Shown piece after piece: positions 44,795 through 53,076 of a stretch of DNA of 64,000 nucleotides. Under the pieces are notes generated by a model. That model was not told where the DNA came from and did not search any database. It was given only the letters and a program-made list of their open reading frames with translations. The position numbers and the translations under genes were made by a program. The stretch lies in contig JAFQCG010000003.1 in the NCBI GenBank assembly GCA_017416535.1, positions 62,001 to 126,000 of the forward strand, written 5' to 3'. This DNA comes from Bacilli bacterium (GTDB lineage: Bacteria; Bacillota_I; Bacilli_A; RF39; UBA660). The stretch's first letter is position 1; each line of letters begins with the position of its first letter.

Positions 44795-45694
44795 ATGAAA
44801 AACGAAAAAGTAACAAAACATTTATTTTACTCATTAATTGGTGTAATTCTTTTAGTATTATTAACAAGAGGAATTACATATGCAAAGTATGTATCAGATG
44901 CAGCTTTTAATTATTATTTAAGTTCAAAAGGATTCTATTTTGAAAGTGAAGAATTAGATACAAAAGAAAATAAAATAACTGATACATCGTGGGATGGAGA
45001 AAAAATTTCCTTCTCAATAACTAATAGTAAAAATAAGTTTATAGCATCAGAATCAGACATTAAATATGAAATATCTTGTACAATAGATGAAGAAGATACA
45101 ACAAAAAAATGTTATTTAAATGGCACTGAAGAAAGTAAAATAACTGGACAATTATCAGCAGCATTTGGATGTTTAAATGAAACTGATGATAAAGTTGACA
45201 CATCAAGTTATACAGAAAATCAATGTGAAAATTATACGTGGACATATGTACCGACAAAAGCAGAACACTACTTTGAAGTTGTTGATACAAAAGGAAATCC
45301 TGTTGATACAGCAACAGTAATCGTGACAGCAAAGTCAAAAGAACCATATGAAAAAACAATTAGTGCAAAATACATATTAACAAAAGACAGCAGTGACATT
45401 GGAACATTAAGTTTAAAATATGAGTCAAAAGATAATTATGAAAATGTTATAATTACAAATTCATATAATGAAGATAAATGTTTAAAATTAACATGGAATG
45501 CTGATGATCTAAATATTGATGAATATAACTCTAATATTATTTCATCAAAAACAAACTCTAATAATTATATAAATGAAATTATATTTAAGGTATCAAAAAA
45601 AGATAGTTTAAATTATACATTTTATAAGAAAAATACTGAAAAAACTTTCTCAGAAGCAGATTTTACTTTAGTTGAAACAACTGAATGTCAATAA
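44795..45694 (+). CDS. SipW-signal secreted protein with Cys-rich domain
   Basis: 299 residues. Signal segment FYSLIGVILLVLLTRGITYA followed by KYVSD has the TYA-xYVS form seen in SipW-dependent proteins. The body contains DGEKISFSITNSKNKF and pairs of cysteines (SCTIDEE, KKCYLNG, GCLNETD, QCENYTW, KCLKLTW), suggesting disulfides outside the cell. The C-terminal FYKKNTEKTFSEADFTLVE ends with ECQ and no wall anchor. Probable fibre component exported with its neighbours. Confidence 0.75.
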   Translation: MKNEKVTKHLFYSLIGVILLVLLTRGITYAKYVSDAAFNYYLSSKGFYFESEELDTKENKITDTSWDGEKISFSITNSKNKFIASESDIKYEISCTIDEEDTTKKCYLNGTEESKITGQLSAAFGCLNETDDKVDTSSYTENQCENYTWTYVPTKAEHYFEVVDTKGNPVDTATVIVTAKSKEPYEKTISAKYILTKDSSDIGTLSLKYESKDNYENVIITNSYNEDKCLKLTWNADDLNIDEYNSNIISSKTNSNNYINEIIFKVSKKDSLNYTFYKKNTEKTFSEADFTLVETTECQ

Positions 45695-45696
45695 TG

Positions 45697-45725
45697 TTGC
45701 GAGAAATTTATATATATGATAGGAT
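45697..45725 (+). promoter_or_regulatory. Possible promoter before the SipW-like pseudoenzyme
   Basis: TTGCGA (45697-45702) and TAGGAT (45720-45725) with 17-base spacing, just downstream of the preceding stop. Weak -10. Confidence 0.35.
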
Positions 45726-45746
45726 TAAATTGTAGGAGGTAGTAAG

Positions 45747-46277
45747 ATGAAAAAAGTATTTGAAACTATCAAAAAAATTCTTATAGGAGTTGTAGGAACT
45801 GCATACTTCTTATTTGCATTAGCAATGACAATATTATTATTAAATTACAATGATTACGGAGTTACACAATTTGGTAATAAGAGTTTAATAATTATGACAG
45901 ATAACGTTGCTAGTGAAAGTTATAAAAAAGGTGACCTAGTAATTGTTGAAGCAAAAAAAGCAGAACAATTAGAAAAAGGACAAGAGGTATTTACATATCG
46001 AATTGACAGTAAAGGTATTCCGATGATTCAAATTGGAAAAGTTGGAGAAGTGTATGTTGAAGATGATGCCATTGCTTTTGAAAACGGAGAAACATATTCA
46101 ATGGAATTTGTAGCAGGAGTTGGTACAAAATCATATGAAAGCTTAGGTACAGCACTATCAATCATTGAATCACAATGGGGATTCTTATTTATAGTATTAG
46201 TACCATGTTTCTTAATATTTATTTATGAAGTTTATTCATTAATCGTAGAGATAAAATATGGAGGAGAAGAAGACTAA
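45747..46277 (+). CDS. SipW-like signal peptidase homologue, catalytic Ser and His replaced
   Basis: 176 residues with the SipW layout: N-terminal TM, external region, C-terminal TM (WGFLFIVLVPCFLIFIYEVY). In SipW-type peptidases the site reads SGSMEP.....GDLVIV with a THR(I/V) base. Here the aligned region is DNVASESYKKGDLVIV, with Val (about residue 54) where the catalytic Ser belongs, and FTYRIDS with Tyr 84 where the His belongs. It is therefore predicted inactive. Possible roles are as a chaperone, adaptor or regulator of active SipW-type enzymes nearby. AGGAGG precedes ATG 45747. Confidence 0.78.
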   Translation: MKKVFETIKKILIGVVGTAYFLFALAMTILLLNYNDYGVTQFGNKSLIIMTDNVASESYKKGDLVIVEAKKAEQLEKGQEVFTYRIDSKGIPMIQIGKVGEVYVEDDAIAFENGETYSMEFVAGVGTKSYESLGTALSIIESQWGFLFIVLVPCFLIFIYEVYSLIVEIKYGGEED

Positions 46278-46295
46278 AAATTAGTCTTTTTTTTT
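46270..46295 (+). terminator. Intrinsic terminator
   Basis: AAGACTAA-AAA-TTAGTCTT stem overlapping the end of the SipW-like gene, followed by a long T run. Confidence 0.9.
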
Positions 46296-46317
46296 GACAA
46301 AAACCTCCTCAATTTTG

Positions 46318-46346
46318 TTGTCAAAAATAGTCGATTATGCTACAAT
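46318..46346 (+). promoter_or_regulatory. Promoter of the SipW-fusion / McrB-like operon
   Basis: TTGTCA (46318-46323) and TACAAT (46341-46346), 17-base spacing, 40 bases before the operon, right after a terminator. Confidence 0.65.
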
Positions 46347-46385
46347 TAAATAAGGTAGAATACGAATAAAATGGGAGTGACTTTA

Positions 46386-48395
46386 ATGAAAGAAAAGAAT
46401 AAAGGTATTGTCAAGAAGATTATAAACATCACACTTGATGTATTCATTGTTATGCTAGGAGTTATTCTTTTAATAACAGTTTATAATAACGTTCAAGTAA
46501 AAATATTAGGTCATGATTATGCAAGTTTCTTTGGACATTCAGTATTTGAAGTTCAAACAGGAAGTATGGGAGAAATCATAGAACCCGGAGATTGGATAGT
46601 AGTTAAATATGAAAAAAATATTAAGCTAAATGATATTGTTACTTTTGAACATAAAGGAGAATATATAACACACCGTGTAATTGAAGCATATAACGGAACA
46701 TATGTAACAAAAGGTGATGCTAATACAGCAAAAGATGCTCCAATAAGTAAAGAACAAATAGTTGGTAAAGTAGTTAAAGTAATACCAAACTTTGGAATAC
46801 TAAGAAAAACAATCTTTAATCCAATTGTACTAGTCGCAATAATAATTACATTGTTCTTTCTAAATCAAGTATTTAAGAAAACAACAAAAGAAGATATTGA
46901 AAAAGAAAAAGCTCTAAAAGCAAAATTAAGAAGAGCATTAAAACTTGATACACCAGAGGAATCAAAAGAAAAAATTGAAAAAGTACAACTTGAAAAAGAA
47001 GAAACTAAGAAAGAAGAACCAAAAGAAGAAATAAGAGAAGTAAAAGAAGAAAAAGTTGAATTAACTAAAGAACAAAAAGAAAAAGTTAAAGCAGAACTTG
47101 AAAATACTTCTGATATTGAAAAGACATTATTCTTCAGAATGGTTTCAGTAGATAAAGATGAACTTTCAAATGTTTATGAAGAAATTCCAAAAGAAATAGA
47201 AGAGCAAAGTGAAAAAGCTAAAGAAAACATTAAAGAAGGCGAAAAAGAAGAAGTTGAAGTTTCAGAAGATAAAATAAAAAGTAAATTAGAATTAATTCAA
47301 AGAAAGAAAAAGAAATGTAAAAACATCATTGAAAAAGCAATGTTAATTAAAAAAGAAGAAATCATTGAATTAATGACACTACTAAATAAAGGTGAAGAAT
47401 TAAAAACAAATGAGCCAACAATCAGAGAAAAATTAGTAACAGCATATATTGATGCTAAATACTATAATAACTGTGGTAATATCAACCTAGCATACAATGG
47501 TAAAAATATGCTAACAAAAGTTGATTCACTAATTGAAAAAGTTGGAGAAAACTTAACAAATTCTTATAAAGAATCAGATACAAAGTATGCAGAAAAAGTA
47601 GAAAAGAATGTTAAGTTCATGCTTTTAATAAATCACTTAGAAGAAGACTTCAAACTAGAAGATTTACAAAAGAAAAAAGAAACATATAATAAAAGAATTT
47701 TAAAATATATCAAGTTTAATGATTTATCACAACAAGATATCAAAAAATTAATTACAAATATTATGAAAACTCAAAAAACATATAGTGGAATGATTAAGTT
47801 CATTCAATCAAAAATAAATACAAATATGTTTGAACTTAAGTTTAATAAACTTACAAGAAAAGATATGTATGCAGTTGAACTTACTCATAATATTCAATTT
47901 AGTAAAGTATATAGTGATTACATAGTAGATAAGACTTACTCAGAAGGAATAATTGCAGAAGACAAAGTAAAAGTTTTAGGAAATTTATTATTATCACAAA
48001 TGGTAAATGATATGTTAAATGGAGAATTTAATAAAAAATACTTTGTCTATATTCCAGAAAGTATTTACGCAAAAGATAATAAACTTGATCAAGTATTTGA
48101 TATGTTAGATGATGATTTTGCTAAAAAGAATATAAATATTATACTAGCTTACAATGGTCTATCTGATAATAAAAAAGTTATCAAACAATTAATTAAACAA
48201 GGATTTAACTTCTCATTAGATATGAATGATGTAGAACTATTAAAGAAGAGTGATATAAAAGAACTATATGTTTTAGAACATATCTTCATTAGTAGAAAGA
48301 AAGTTGCAAAAACAAACATCATTGATGTTCTACCAGAAGAAGTAAAACCAAAAATACTATATGAGGAAATTTCAAGTAAAATTGGAAATTTCTAG
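46386..48395 (+). CDS. SipW-type signal peptidase fused to a large cytoplasmic domain
   Basis: 669 residues. The first ~165 form a complete SipW-type peptidase: TM helix, FEVQTGSMGEIIEPGDWIVV (catalytic Ser about 60), EYITHRVIEAY (His about 96), TKGDANTAKDAP and a second TM (NPIVLVAIIITLFFLNQVF). About 500 cytoplasmic residues follow: acidic/Lys coiled coil, then an alpha/beta-looking C-terminal domain (KKYFVYIPESIYAKDNKLDQ ... NINIILAYNGLSDNKKV ... FNFSLDMNDVELLKKSD) that I cannot assign. Known SipW proteins end after the second TM, so the tail is unusual. It lies immediately before the McrB-like ATPase. ATG 46386 fits GGGAGTGA. Confidence 0.82.
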   Translation: MKEKNKGIVKKIINITLDVFIVMLGVILLITVYNNVQVKILGHDYASFFGHSVFEVQTGSMGEIIEPGDWIVVKYEKNIKLNDIVTFEHKGEYITHRVIEAYNGTYVTKGDANTAKDAPISKEQIVGKVVKVIPNFGILRKTIFNPIVLVAIIITLFFLNQVFKKTTKEDIEKEKALKAKLRRALKLDTPEESKEKIEKVQLEKEETKKEEPKEEIREVKEEKVELTKEQKEKVKAELENTSDIEKTLFFRMVSVDKDELSNVYEEIPKEIEEQSEKAKENIKEGEKEEVEVSEDKIKSKLELIQRKKKKCKNIIEKAMLIKKEEIIELMTLLNKGEELKTNEPTIREKLVTAYIDAKYYNNCGNINLAYNGKNMLTKVDSLIEKVGENLTNSYKESDTKYAEKVEKNVKFMLLINHLEEDFKLEDLQKKKETYNKRILKYIKFNDLSQQDIKKLITNIMKTQKTYSGMIKFIQSKINTNMFELKFNKLTRKDMYAVELTHNIQFSKVYSDYIVDKTYSEGIIAEDKVKVLGNLLLSQMVNDMLNGEFNKKYFVYIPESIYAKDNKLDQVFDMLDDDFAKKNINIILAYNGLSDNKKVIKQLIKQGFNFSLDMNDVELLKKSDIKELYVLEHIFISRKKVAKTNIIDVLPEEVKPKILYEEISSKIGNF

Positions 48396-48408
48396 AGGGG
48401 AGTAGGAA

Positions 48409-49947
48409 ATGAATACATTTATAAGATTCTTTTATGAATTCATCTCAATCTTCTTTGATGGATTCATCTCAATATTTAAAGGATTATTTTCAGGACTTGG
48501 AAAGATGTTTAACATACCAGAATATGCTAAATTAATTTCAAGTTATGAAGGTAACTTCAATACATTTGAAAAGGTACTAGTAGTATTGTCAATAATACTA
48601 CTAGTCGTAATTGTTTTAGTAATACTATTACTAATAATTATGTTAATAAGAAAATTAATAAGAAGATATGATAAAGATATTAATAAAGATTCACTTCTGT
48701 CAGAAATTGCAGATTTAAATAAAGAAGTTGCAAGACTTATGAAAGAACGTGATGAAATCATGGCAATGAAAGTTTCTCAATTAGGAGTTAATCCAGAAGG
48801 TGAAGAAGAACCAACTGGTGAAGATACTGAAGAAGGAGAAGAGCAAGATGAAGAAAAAGGAGATCCAACTATCAGATTCCCTAAACTTGCCGCTATTGAT
48901 GCTGAACTTGGTGATTCAAAACCTAAAAACTATGATAATAACTTTACACTTGCAGAGTTAATTGATAACTTCAGATGTTTCTCAGCATCACAATTAAGAC
49001 TATATTATAACTACGAAATACTAAGACCATTCTTCGCAGGTCTTGCTTGTGGTAAGTTAATTATCCTACAAGGTATCTCTGGAACAGGTAAAACTTCCTT
49101 AGCATATGCTTGGGGTAAATTCGTAAAACAAGATTCCTGTGTTTCATCGGTAGAACCTTCTTGGAAAGACAAATCGGATTTCCTTGGATATTTCAATGAG
49201 TTTACTAAAAAGTTCAATGAAACAAGAGCTCTTGGAGAAATCTATGAAGCAGGATTTGATGATGATGTTCATACAATTATCCTAGATGAAATGAACCTTG
49301 CACGTGTAGAATATTACTTCGCAGATTTATTATCAATTCTAGAAATGCCAAGTCGTGATGAATGGTTAGTTGATATTGTATCAAGTGCTTGGCCAACAGA
49401 TCCAAAGAGATTAGTAAAAGGTAAATTAAGATTACCTGGAAACTTATGGTATATCGGAACAATCAATAATGATGACTCAACATTCATGGTAACAGATAAA
49501 GTTTACGACCGTGCTATGCCACTAGATATCAACTCTAAGGTTGCACCATTCAAATGTCGTGAACAAGAAGCAATGGATATTAACTCAAGTTACTTAGAAA
49601 GCTTATTTGCTGATGCAATTGAAAAATTCCCATTGACAGAAAAAGGATATCAATCAGTAGTAGAAATAGACGATTATGTTATTGAACATTTCCGTATTGC
49701 TTTCGGTAACCGTATTATGAAACAATTAAATACTTTCTCTCCAGTATATGTTGCATGTGGAGGAAAAGAACTAGAAGCAATTGATTACTTCATTGCTAAG
49801 AAAATCTTAAGAAAATTTGACCAATTAAGTGTAGCACTTATCAGAGACGAAATTGATCCTTTCATCGCATGGTTAAATAAGAAATTTGGTAAAGGTACAA
49901 TGAAAGAATGTATCGCATACCTAACAAATCTTAAGAAGTCTATTTAG
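48409..49947 (+). CDS. Membrane-anchored McrB-like AAA+ ATPase
   Basis: 512 residues. The N-terminus has an amphipathic region and a strong TM (VLVVLSIILLVVIVLVILLL) followed by a charged linker and acidic stretch (~residues 125-165). The AAA+ domain has Walker A GISGTGKTSLAYAW (about 222-230), VEPSWKDKSDFLGYFN, Walker B TIILDEMNLARVEYYFADLL and sensor GTINNDDSTFMVTDKVYDRA. These are McrB hallmarks. No DNA-recognition domain such as DUF3578 is apparent. McrB proteins are normally soluble GTPase/ATPase motors of restriction systems; a membrane tether beside a signal peptidase and a DUF2357 partner points to an envelope role. GGGGAGTAGG precedes ATG 48409. Confidence 0.88.
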   Translation: MNTFIRFFYEFISIFFDGFISIFKGLFSGLGKMFNIPEYAKLISSYEGNFNTFEKVLVVLSIILLVVIVLVILLLIIMLIRKLIRRYDKDINKDSLLSEIADLNKEVARLMKERDEIMAMKVSQLGVNPEGEEEPTGEDTEEGEEQDEEKGDPTIRFPKLAAIDAELGDSKPKNYDNNFTLAELIDNFRCFSASQLRLYYNYEILRPFFAGLACGKLIILQGISGTGKTSLAYAWGKFVKQDSCVSSVEPSWKDKSDFLGYFNEFTKKFNETRALGEIYEAGFDDDVHTIILDEMNLARVEYYFADLLSILEMPSRDEWLVDIVSSAWPTDPKRLVKGKLRLPGNLWYIGTINNDDSTFMVTDKVYDRAMPLDINSKVAPFKCREQEAMDINSSYLESLFADAIEKFPLTEKGYQSVVEIDDYVIEHFRIAFGNRIMKQLNTFSPVYVACGGKELEAIDYFIAKKILRKFDQLSVALIRDEIDPFIAWLNKKFGKGTMKECIAYLTNLKKSI

Positions 49948-49962
49948 ATAGGGTGGTAAAGA

Positions 49963-51099
49963 ATGAATAATAATTTATTTGATAAAGAATATACAGAAGA
50001 AGCAAGAACTTCGACCAAAAAGTTTTTAAAGAAAATAGAATCAGAAATGGCTTTCCAATCAAAATACAACGGAGACTTGCTTTCTTTTGAGTGGTTGGAT
50101 GAGATAGAAGAAGCATGTCCAAGAATTGATAAAATTGTACGTGTTGCTAAAGTGGCACTAGTTCAAGAAGCAAATGTAGAACTAATTGAAAAAGCAAAAA
50201 GAATTACAGTAGAAAGCGTAAAAGACTTATCTCGCCATACAAACTATATCAATAAATACGATGCAGAAACTGATATGGTAGAACCTGGTAAAATCTTAGA
50301 TATTAGAAATGAAGAAACATTTAATATTTATGAAAATAGATTCTTACATACATTAGTTAATACAATGGAAAGATTCGTTCTTGAAAGAGAAGATGAACTT
50401 AAAGCACTAGATATTACTGATGAAAAATTACTAGAATACAAAGGTAAAACTGATACTGGTAAAGAAAAATTACATATCGAAATAAAAGTTACATCTGAAA
50501 CAAATGCCACAGGCGAAATGAATAAAGAATTAAAAAATAAATTAGATGAATTAAAAGTAAGAATTAAAAGAATTAAAGAATACATAGGTAGCTGGCACAA
50601 AAGTGAAATGATGAAAGCTTTAGATAAAGCTCATATAACTCCAGTAAGATCACCAATTAAAAAGACAAACGTATTCTTAAAAAATCCAAATTTCCGTGTA
50701 GCATCAGCTCTATGGGAATACTTAAATAAGTATGGATTTAATGACAATGAAAATTCAAAAGATAATGTTAATTCTGACGGAAACGATGTTATAAAAGGAT
50801 TCTTAGATCATTCATTCCTAATAAACTACTATGTATTAGATTCGGTTTCAAACTCTAAAAGAGAACAAAAGAAACAACTTTCTAAATATGCAGTAGTAAT
50901 GCTAAAAGAAGAAATAAAAAGAATTGTTGATTTACTACTAAGTTGCGGTTTAAAAATATCAGAAGAAGATATTATGAAACTTGTAGCTGAAGAGTTAAAA
51001 CATGATAAAAGTGATCGTCTAGTAGGAGCAGATGATGTTAAAAAGAAATTTAAAAATGCTATGGACGAATACTTAGAAAGGACACAAGAGTACTTGTAG
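49963..51099 (+). CDS. DUF2357-like partner of the McrB-like ATPase, no nuclease domain seen
   Basis: 378 residues, soluble and helical. It contains ILDIRNEETFNIYENRFLHT, the E-T-x-x-x-Y-E-N-R-F signature of DUF2357 proteins, which pair with McrB-like ATPases and usually carry a PD-(D/E)XK nuclease. Here the C-terminal half is helical (KGFLDHSFLINYYVLDS, VVMLKEEIKRIVDLLL) with no evident D...ExK nuclease core. It begins 15 bases after the ATPase, implying co-expression and complex formation. A non-nuclease role, coupling the AAA+ ring to another envelope component, is inferred. Confidence 0.75.
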   Translation: MNNNLFDKEYTEEARTSTKKFLKKIESEMAFQSKYNGDLLSFEWLDEIEEACPRIDKIVRVAKVALVQEANVELIEKAKRITVESVKDLSRHTNYINKYDAETDMVEPGKILDIRNEETFNIYENRFLHTLVNTMERFVLEREDELKALDITDEKLLEYKGKTDTGKEKLHIEIKVTSETNATGEMNKELKNKLDELKVRIKRIKEYIGSWHKSEMMKALDKAHITPVRSPIKKTNVFLKNPNFRVASALWEYLNKYGFNDNENSKDNVNSDGNDVIKGFLDHSFLINYYVLDSVSNSKREQKKQLSKYAVVMLKEEIKRIVDLLLSCGLKISEEDIMKLVAEELKHDKSDRLVGADDVKKKFKNAMDEYLERTQEYL

Positions 51100-51106
51100 A
51101 GATAGT

Positions 51107-51784
51107 ATGAAAAAAACAGGAAAAGTAATAAAAACAATATTTAATATATTTATTACAGTCTTTGTACTACTATTTTTACTAATGGTGTGTCTACAAAGAT
51201 TTAGTAATAATCAAATAACATTCTTAGGATATAGAATGTTCTCAGTAGCATCTTCATCAATGGCTCCTGACTACCAAGTAGGAGATGTCTTAATCGTAAA
51301 GATTACAGACCCTGATGATATTAAAGTGGGAGACTCAGTAACATATTATGGTAAAGTTGGAAGCTTTGCTAATAAAGTAATTACTCACCAAGTTATAAAG
51401 ATTGATAAAGATGTAGATGGAAATAGAATCTTTCATACAAAAGGTATTTCAAACTTAGTAGAAGACCCTATAGTATATGAAGAACAAATCTATGGAGTAG
51501 TTCAATTTAAATCAGAAATACTTTCATTTATTTATAAACTAATTAATACAAAATATGGAATGTTCTTACTAATAATAGTCCCAATATTCTATATAATAGG
51601 TTCTGAAATGTTAACATTTATGTTAGAAAACGAAGAAAAACGTCGTGGTATAAATAACGACGACGAAGAAAAGGAAGAACCAAATAAAAAAGAAAAATCT
51701 GAAGAACAAGAAGAAATAAAAGAAGAAAAGAAAAAGACAACTAAGAAAAAGAAATCAACTAAAAAGAAAAAAGAAAAAGACTAA
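51107..51784 (+). CDS. sipW: SipW-type signal peptidase with Lys/Glu-rich tail
   Basis: 225 residues with two TMs and catalytic site SVASSSMAPDYQVGDVLIV (Ser about 51) and KVITHQVIKID (His about 94). HTKGISNLVEDPIVYEEQ takes the place of the usual TKGDAN segment, with the Asp after TKG replaced by Ile-Ser but an ED nearby. After the second TM (MFLLIIVPIFYIIGSEMLTF) comes a cytoplasmic tail of charged residues (KKEKSEEQEEIKEEKKK). It starts eight bases after the DUF2357 gene. Likely processes the surrounding SipW-signal substrates. Confidence 0.82.
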   Translation: MKKTGKVIKTIFNIFITVFVLLFLLMVCLQRFSNNQITFLGYRMFSVASSSMAPDYQVGDVLIVKITDPDDIKVGDSVTYYGKVGSFANKVITHQVIKIDKDVDGNRIFHTKGISNLVEDPIVYEEQIYGVVQFKSEILSFIYKLINTKYGMFLLIIVPIFYIIGSEMLTFMLENEEKRRGINNDDEEKEEPNKKEKSEEQEEIKEEKKKTTKKKKSTKKKKEKD

Positions 51785-51812
51785 AATAACAAACTAGAAA
51801 AGAGGTGATAAG

Positions 51813-53012
51813 ATGGAAAAAAGACATAAAGCATATATGAAATTAAATATAATGACATTATTCTTTATAGCTGTATCATTCATCTCTATCACTCTTGCAT
51901 GGTTTGCATATAGTGGTTTAATAACTGCAAGAACCGAAATTAATGTTAAAGCATGGCATATTGAATTTAACAAAGATGGTGAAGCAGTATCAAATAAACT
52001 TACAATAAGATTAAATGATATATCTCCAGGAATGGAAACAATGAAAGAAGTAATTGATATTAAAAACTTAGGAGATACAGCAGCTGCAGTATCATATGAA
52101 ATATCATCAGCAAGAATACTTGATGATGAACTAGATGTAGAAGAACAAGATAAAGTAAAAGATAAATTATCTCATGATTATCCATTTCATATAAATATGA
52201 GTTTATCAGATAACTTTATAAGAGCACATGATGGAACTGGAATATTTAATATATCAGTATCATGGCCATTTGAATCAGACAATGATAAAGCTGATAGTGA
52301 GTGGGGAAATAAGGCATATGACTTCCAACTTGCTGAATCCAAAAAAGAAGAATCTGAAAGAAGATATTCATTAAAGATAGAAATAAATTTAAAAGCAGTT
52401 CAATATATAGATGAAATTGATGCAATAGACCATAACTATCGACCAGGAACAATAGTATTATATGATGTAGTTAATAATACAAAATGTTCATCAATTAGTA
52501 ATACATGCTTAAAAACATATGTAATTGATAAAGATAATAGATTATCAAATACATCAGTAAGATTATTACCTGACTTATTTAGTGAATATACAAAAGGTAC
52601 TGCTACAGAATATAATGAAAAACTAAATGAGTTAACATCAACTTGGACAGTAACAAAAGAAGGTTTAAAAGCAGAAGATATATTACCAATTATTTCAAAT
52701 GATATAGATGATTCGATAATAATGCGACCAAAGCTATCAAATGAAGCAATAGGATATTTAAATTATGGTACTAGACTAACTGATCAGATGTCCAAAGTAA
52801 TTAGTTATGAAGGAAGTTACAGATTTGTAAATAGTGAATATCCATACTTCTCAACAACAAAATGTTACTGGTTAAATACACCATATAATGAATCTAAACA
52901 ATTTGTAATAAAGAAAATTGATGAAACATATTCAAAGATATATGGAGAAGATAAAACAACAGAATGTAGTATAGTTCCAGTAATAGAGGTTGCTAAAAAG
53001 AATTTAAAATAG
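51813..53012 (+). CDS. SipW-signal surface protein with TasA-like and C-terminal module
   Basis: 399 residues. Signal segment IMTLFFIAVSFISITLAWFA (LAWFAYSG motif). TasA-like sandwich next: AWHIEFNKDGEAV, INDISPGMETMKEVIDIKNL with GDTAAAVSYE. The C-terminal ~180 residues are different and end with YWLNTPYNESKQFVI and TECSIVPVIEVAKKN, resembling the ...RPVIS... module of the first gene of this window (2-1000). Cysteines (TKCSSISNTC) suggest an external disulfide. No wall anchor. Last gene of the 46-53 kb operon. Confidence 0.78.
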   Translation: MEKRHKAYMKLNIMTLFFIAVSFISITLAWFAYSGLITARTEINVKAWHIEFNKDGEAVSNKLTIRLNDISPGMETMKEVIDIKNLGDTAAAVSYEISSARILDDELDVEEQDKVKDKLSHDYPFHINMSLSDNFIRAHDGTGIFNISVSWPFESDNDKADSEWGNKAYDFQLAESKKEESERRYSLKIEINLKAVQYIDEIDAIDHNYRPGTIVLYDVVNNTKCSSISNTCLKTYVIDKDNRLSNTSVRLLPDLFSEYTKGTATEYNEKLNELTSTWTVTKEGLKAEDILPIISNDIDDSIIMRPKLSNEAIGYLNYGTRLTDQMSKVISYEGSYRFVNSEYPYFSTTKCYWLNTPYNESKQFVIKKIDETYSKIYGEDKTTECSIVPVIEVAKKNLK

Positions 53013-53035
53013 AACCAATCGGTTCTATTTTTTTT
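53008..53035 (+). terminator. Intrinsic terminator of the McrB/SipW operon
   Basis: ATAGAACC-AATC-GGTTCTAT stem and run of T after the 51813 gene. Confidence 0.92.
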
Positions 53036-53045
53036 GAATAAATTA

Positions 53046-53076
53046 ATAAAAGAAAAGAACTACTCAGTAGTAGTTC
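53046..53076 (-). terminator. Intrinsic terminator of the leftward SipW-signal gene
   Basis: GAACTACT (53057-53064) / AGTAGTTC (53069-53076) around the 53060 stop, with a T-rich run on the minus strand. Confidence 0.75.

Noticed and set aside
48409-51099. McrBC-type restriction system
   Set aside because: The AAA+ protein is membrane-anchored, lacks a visible DNA-recognition domain, and the partner shows no nuclease core; the neighbours are surface and peptidase genes.
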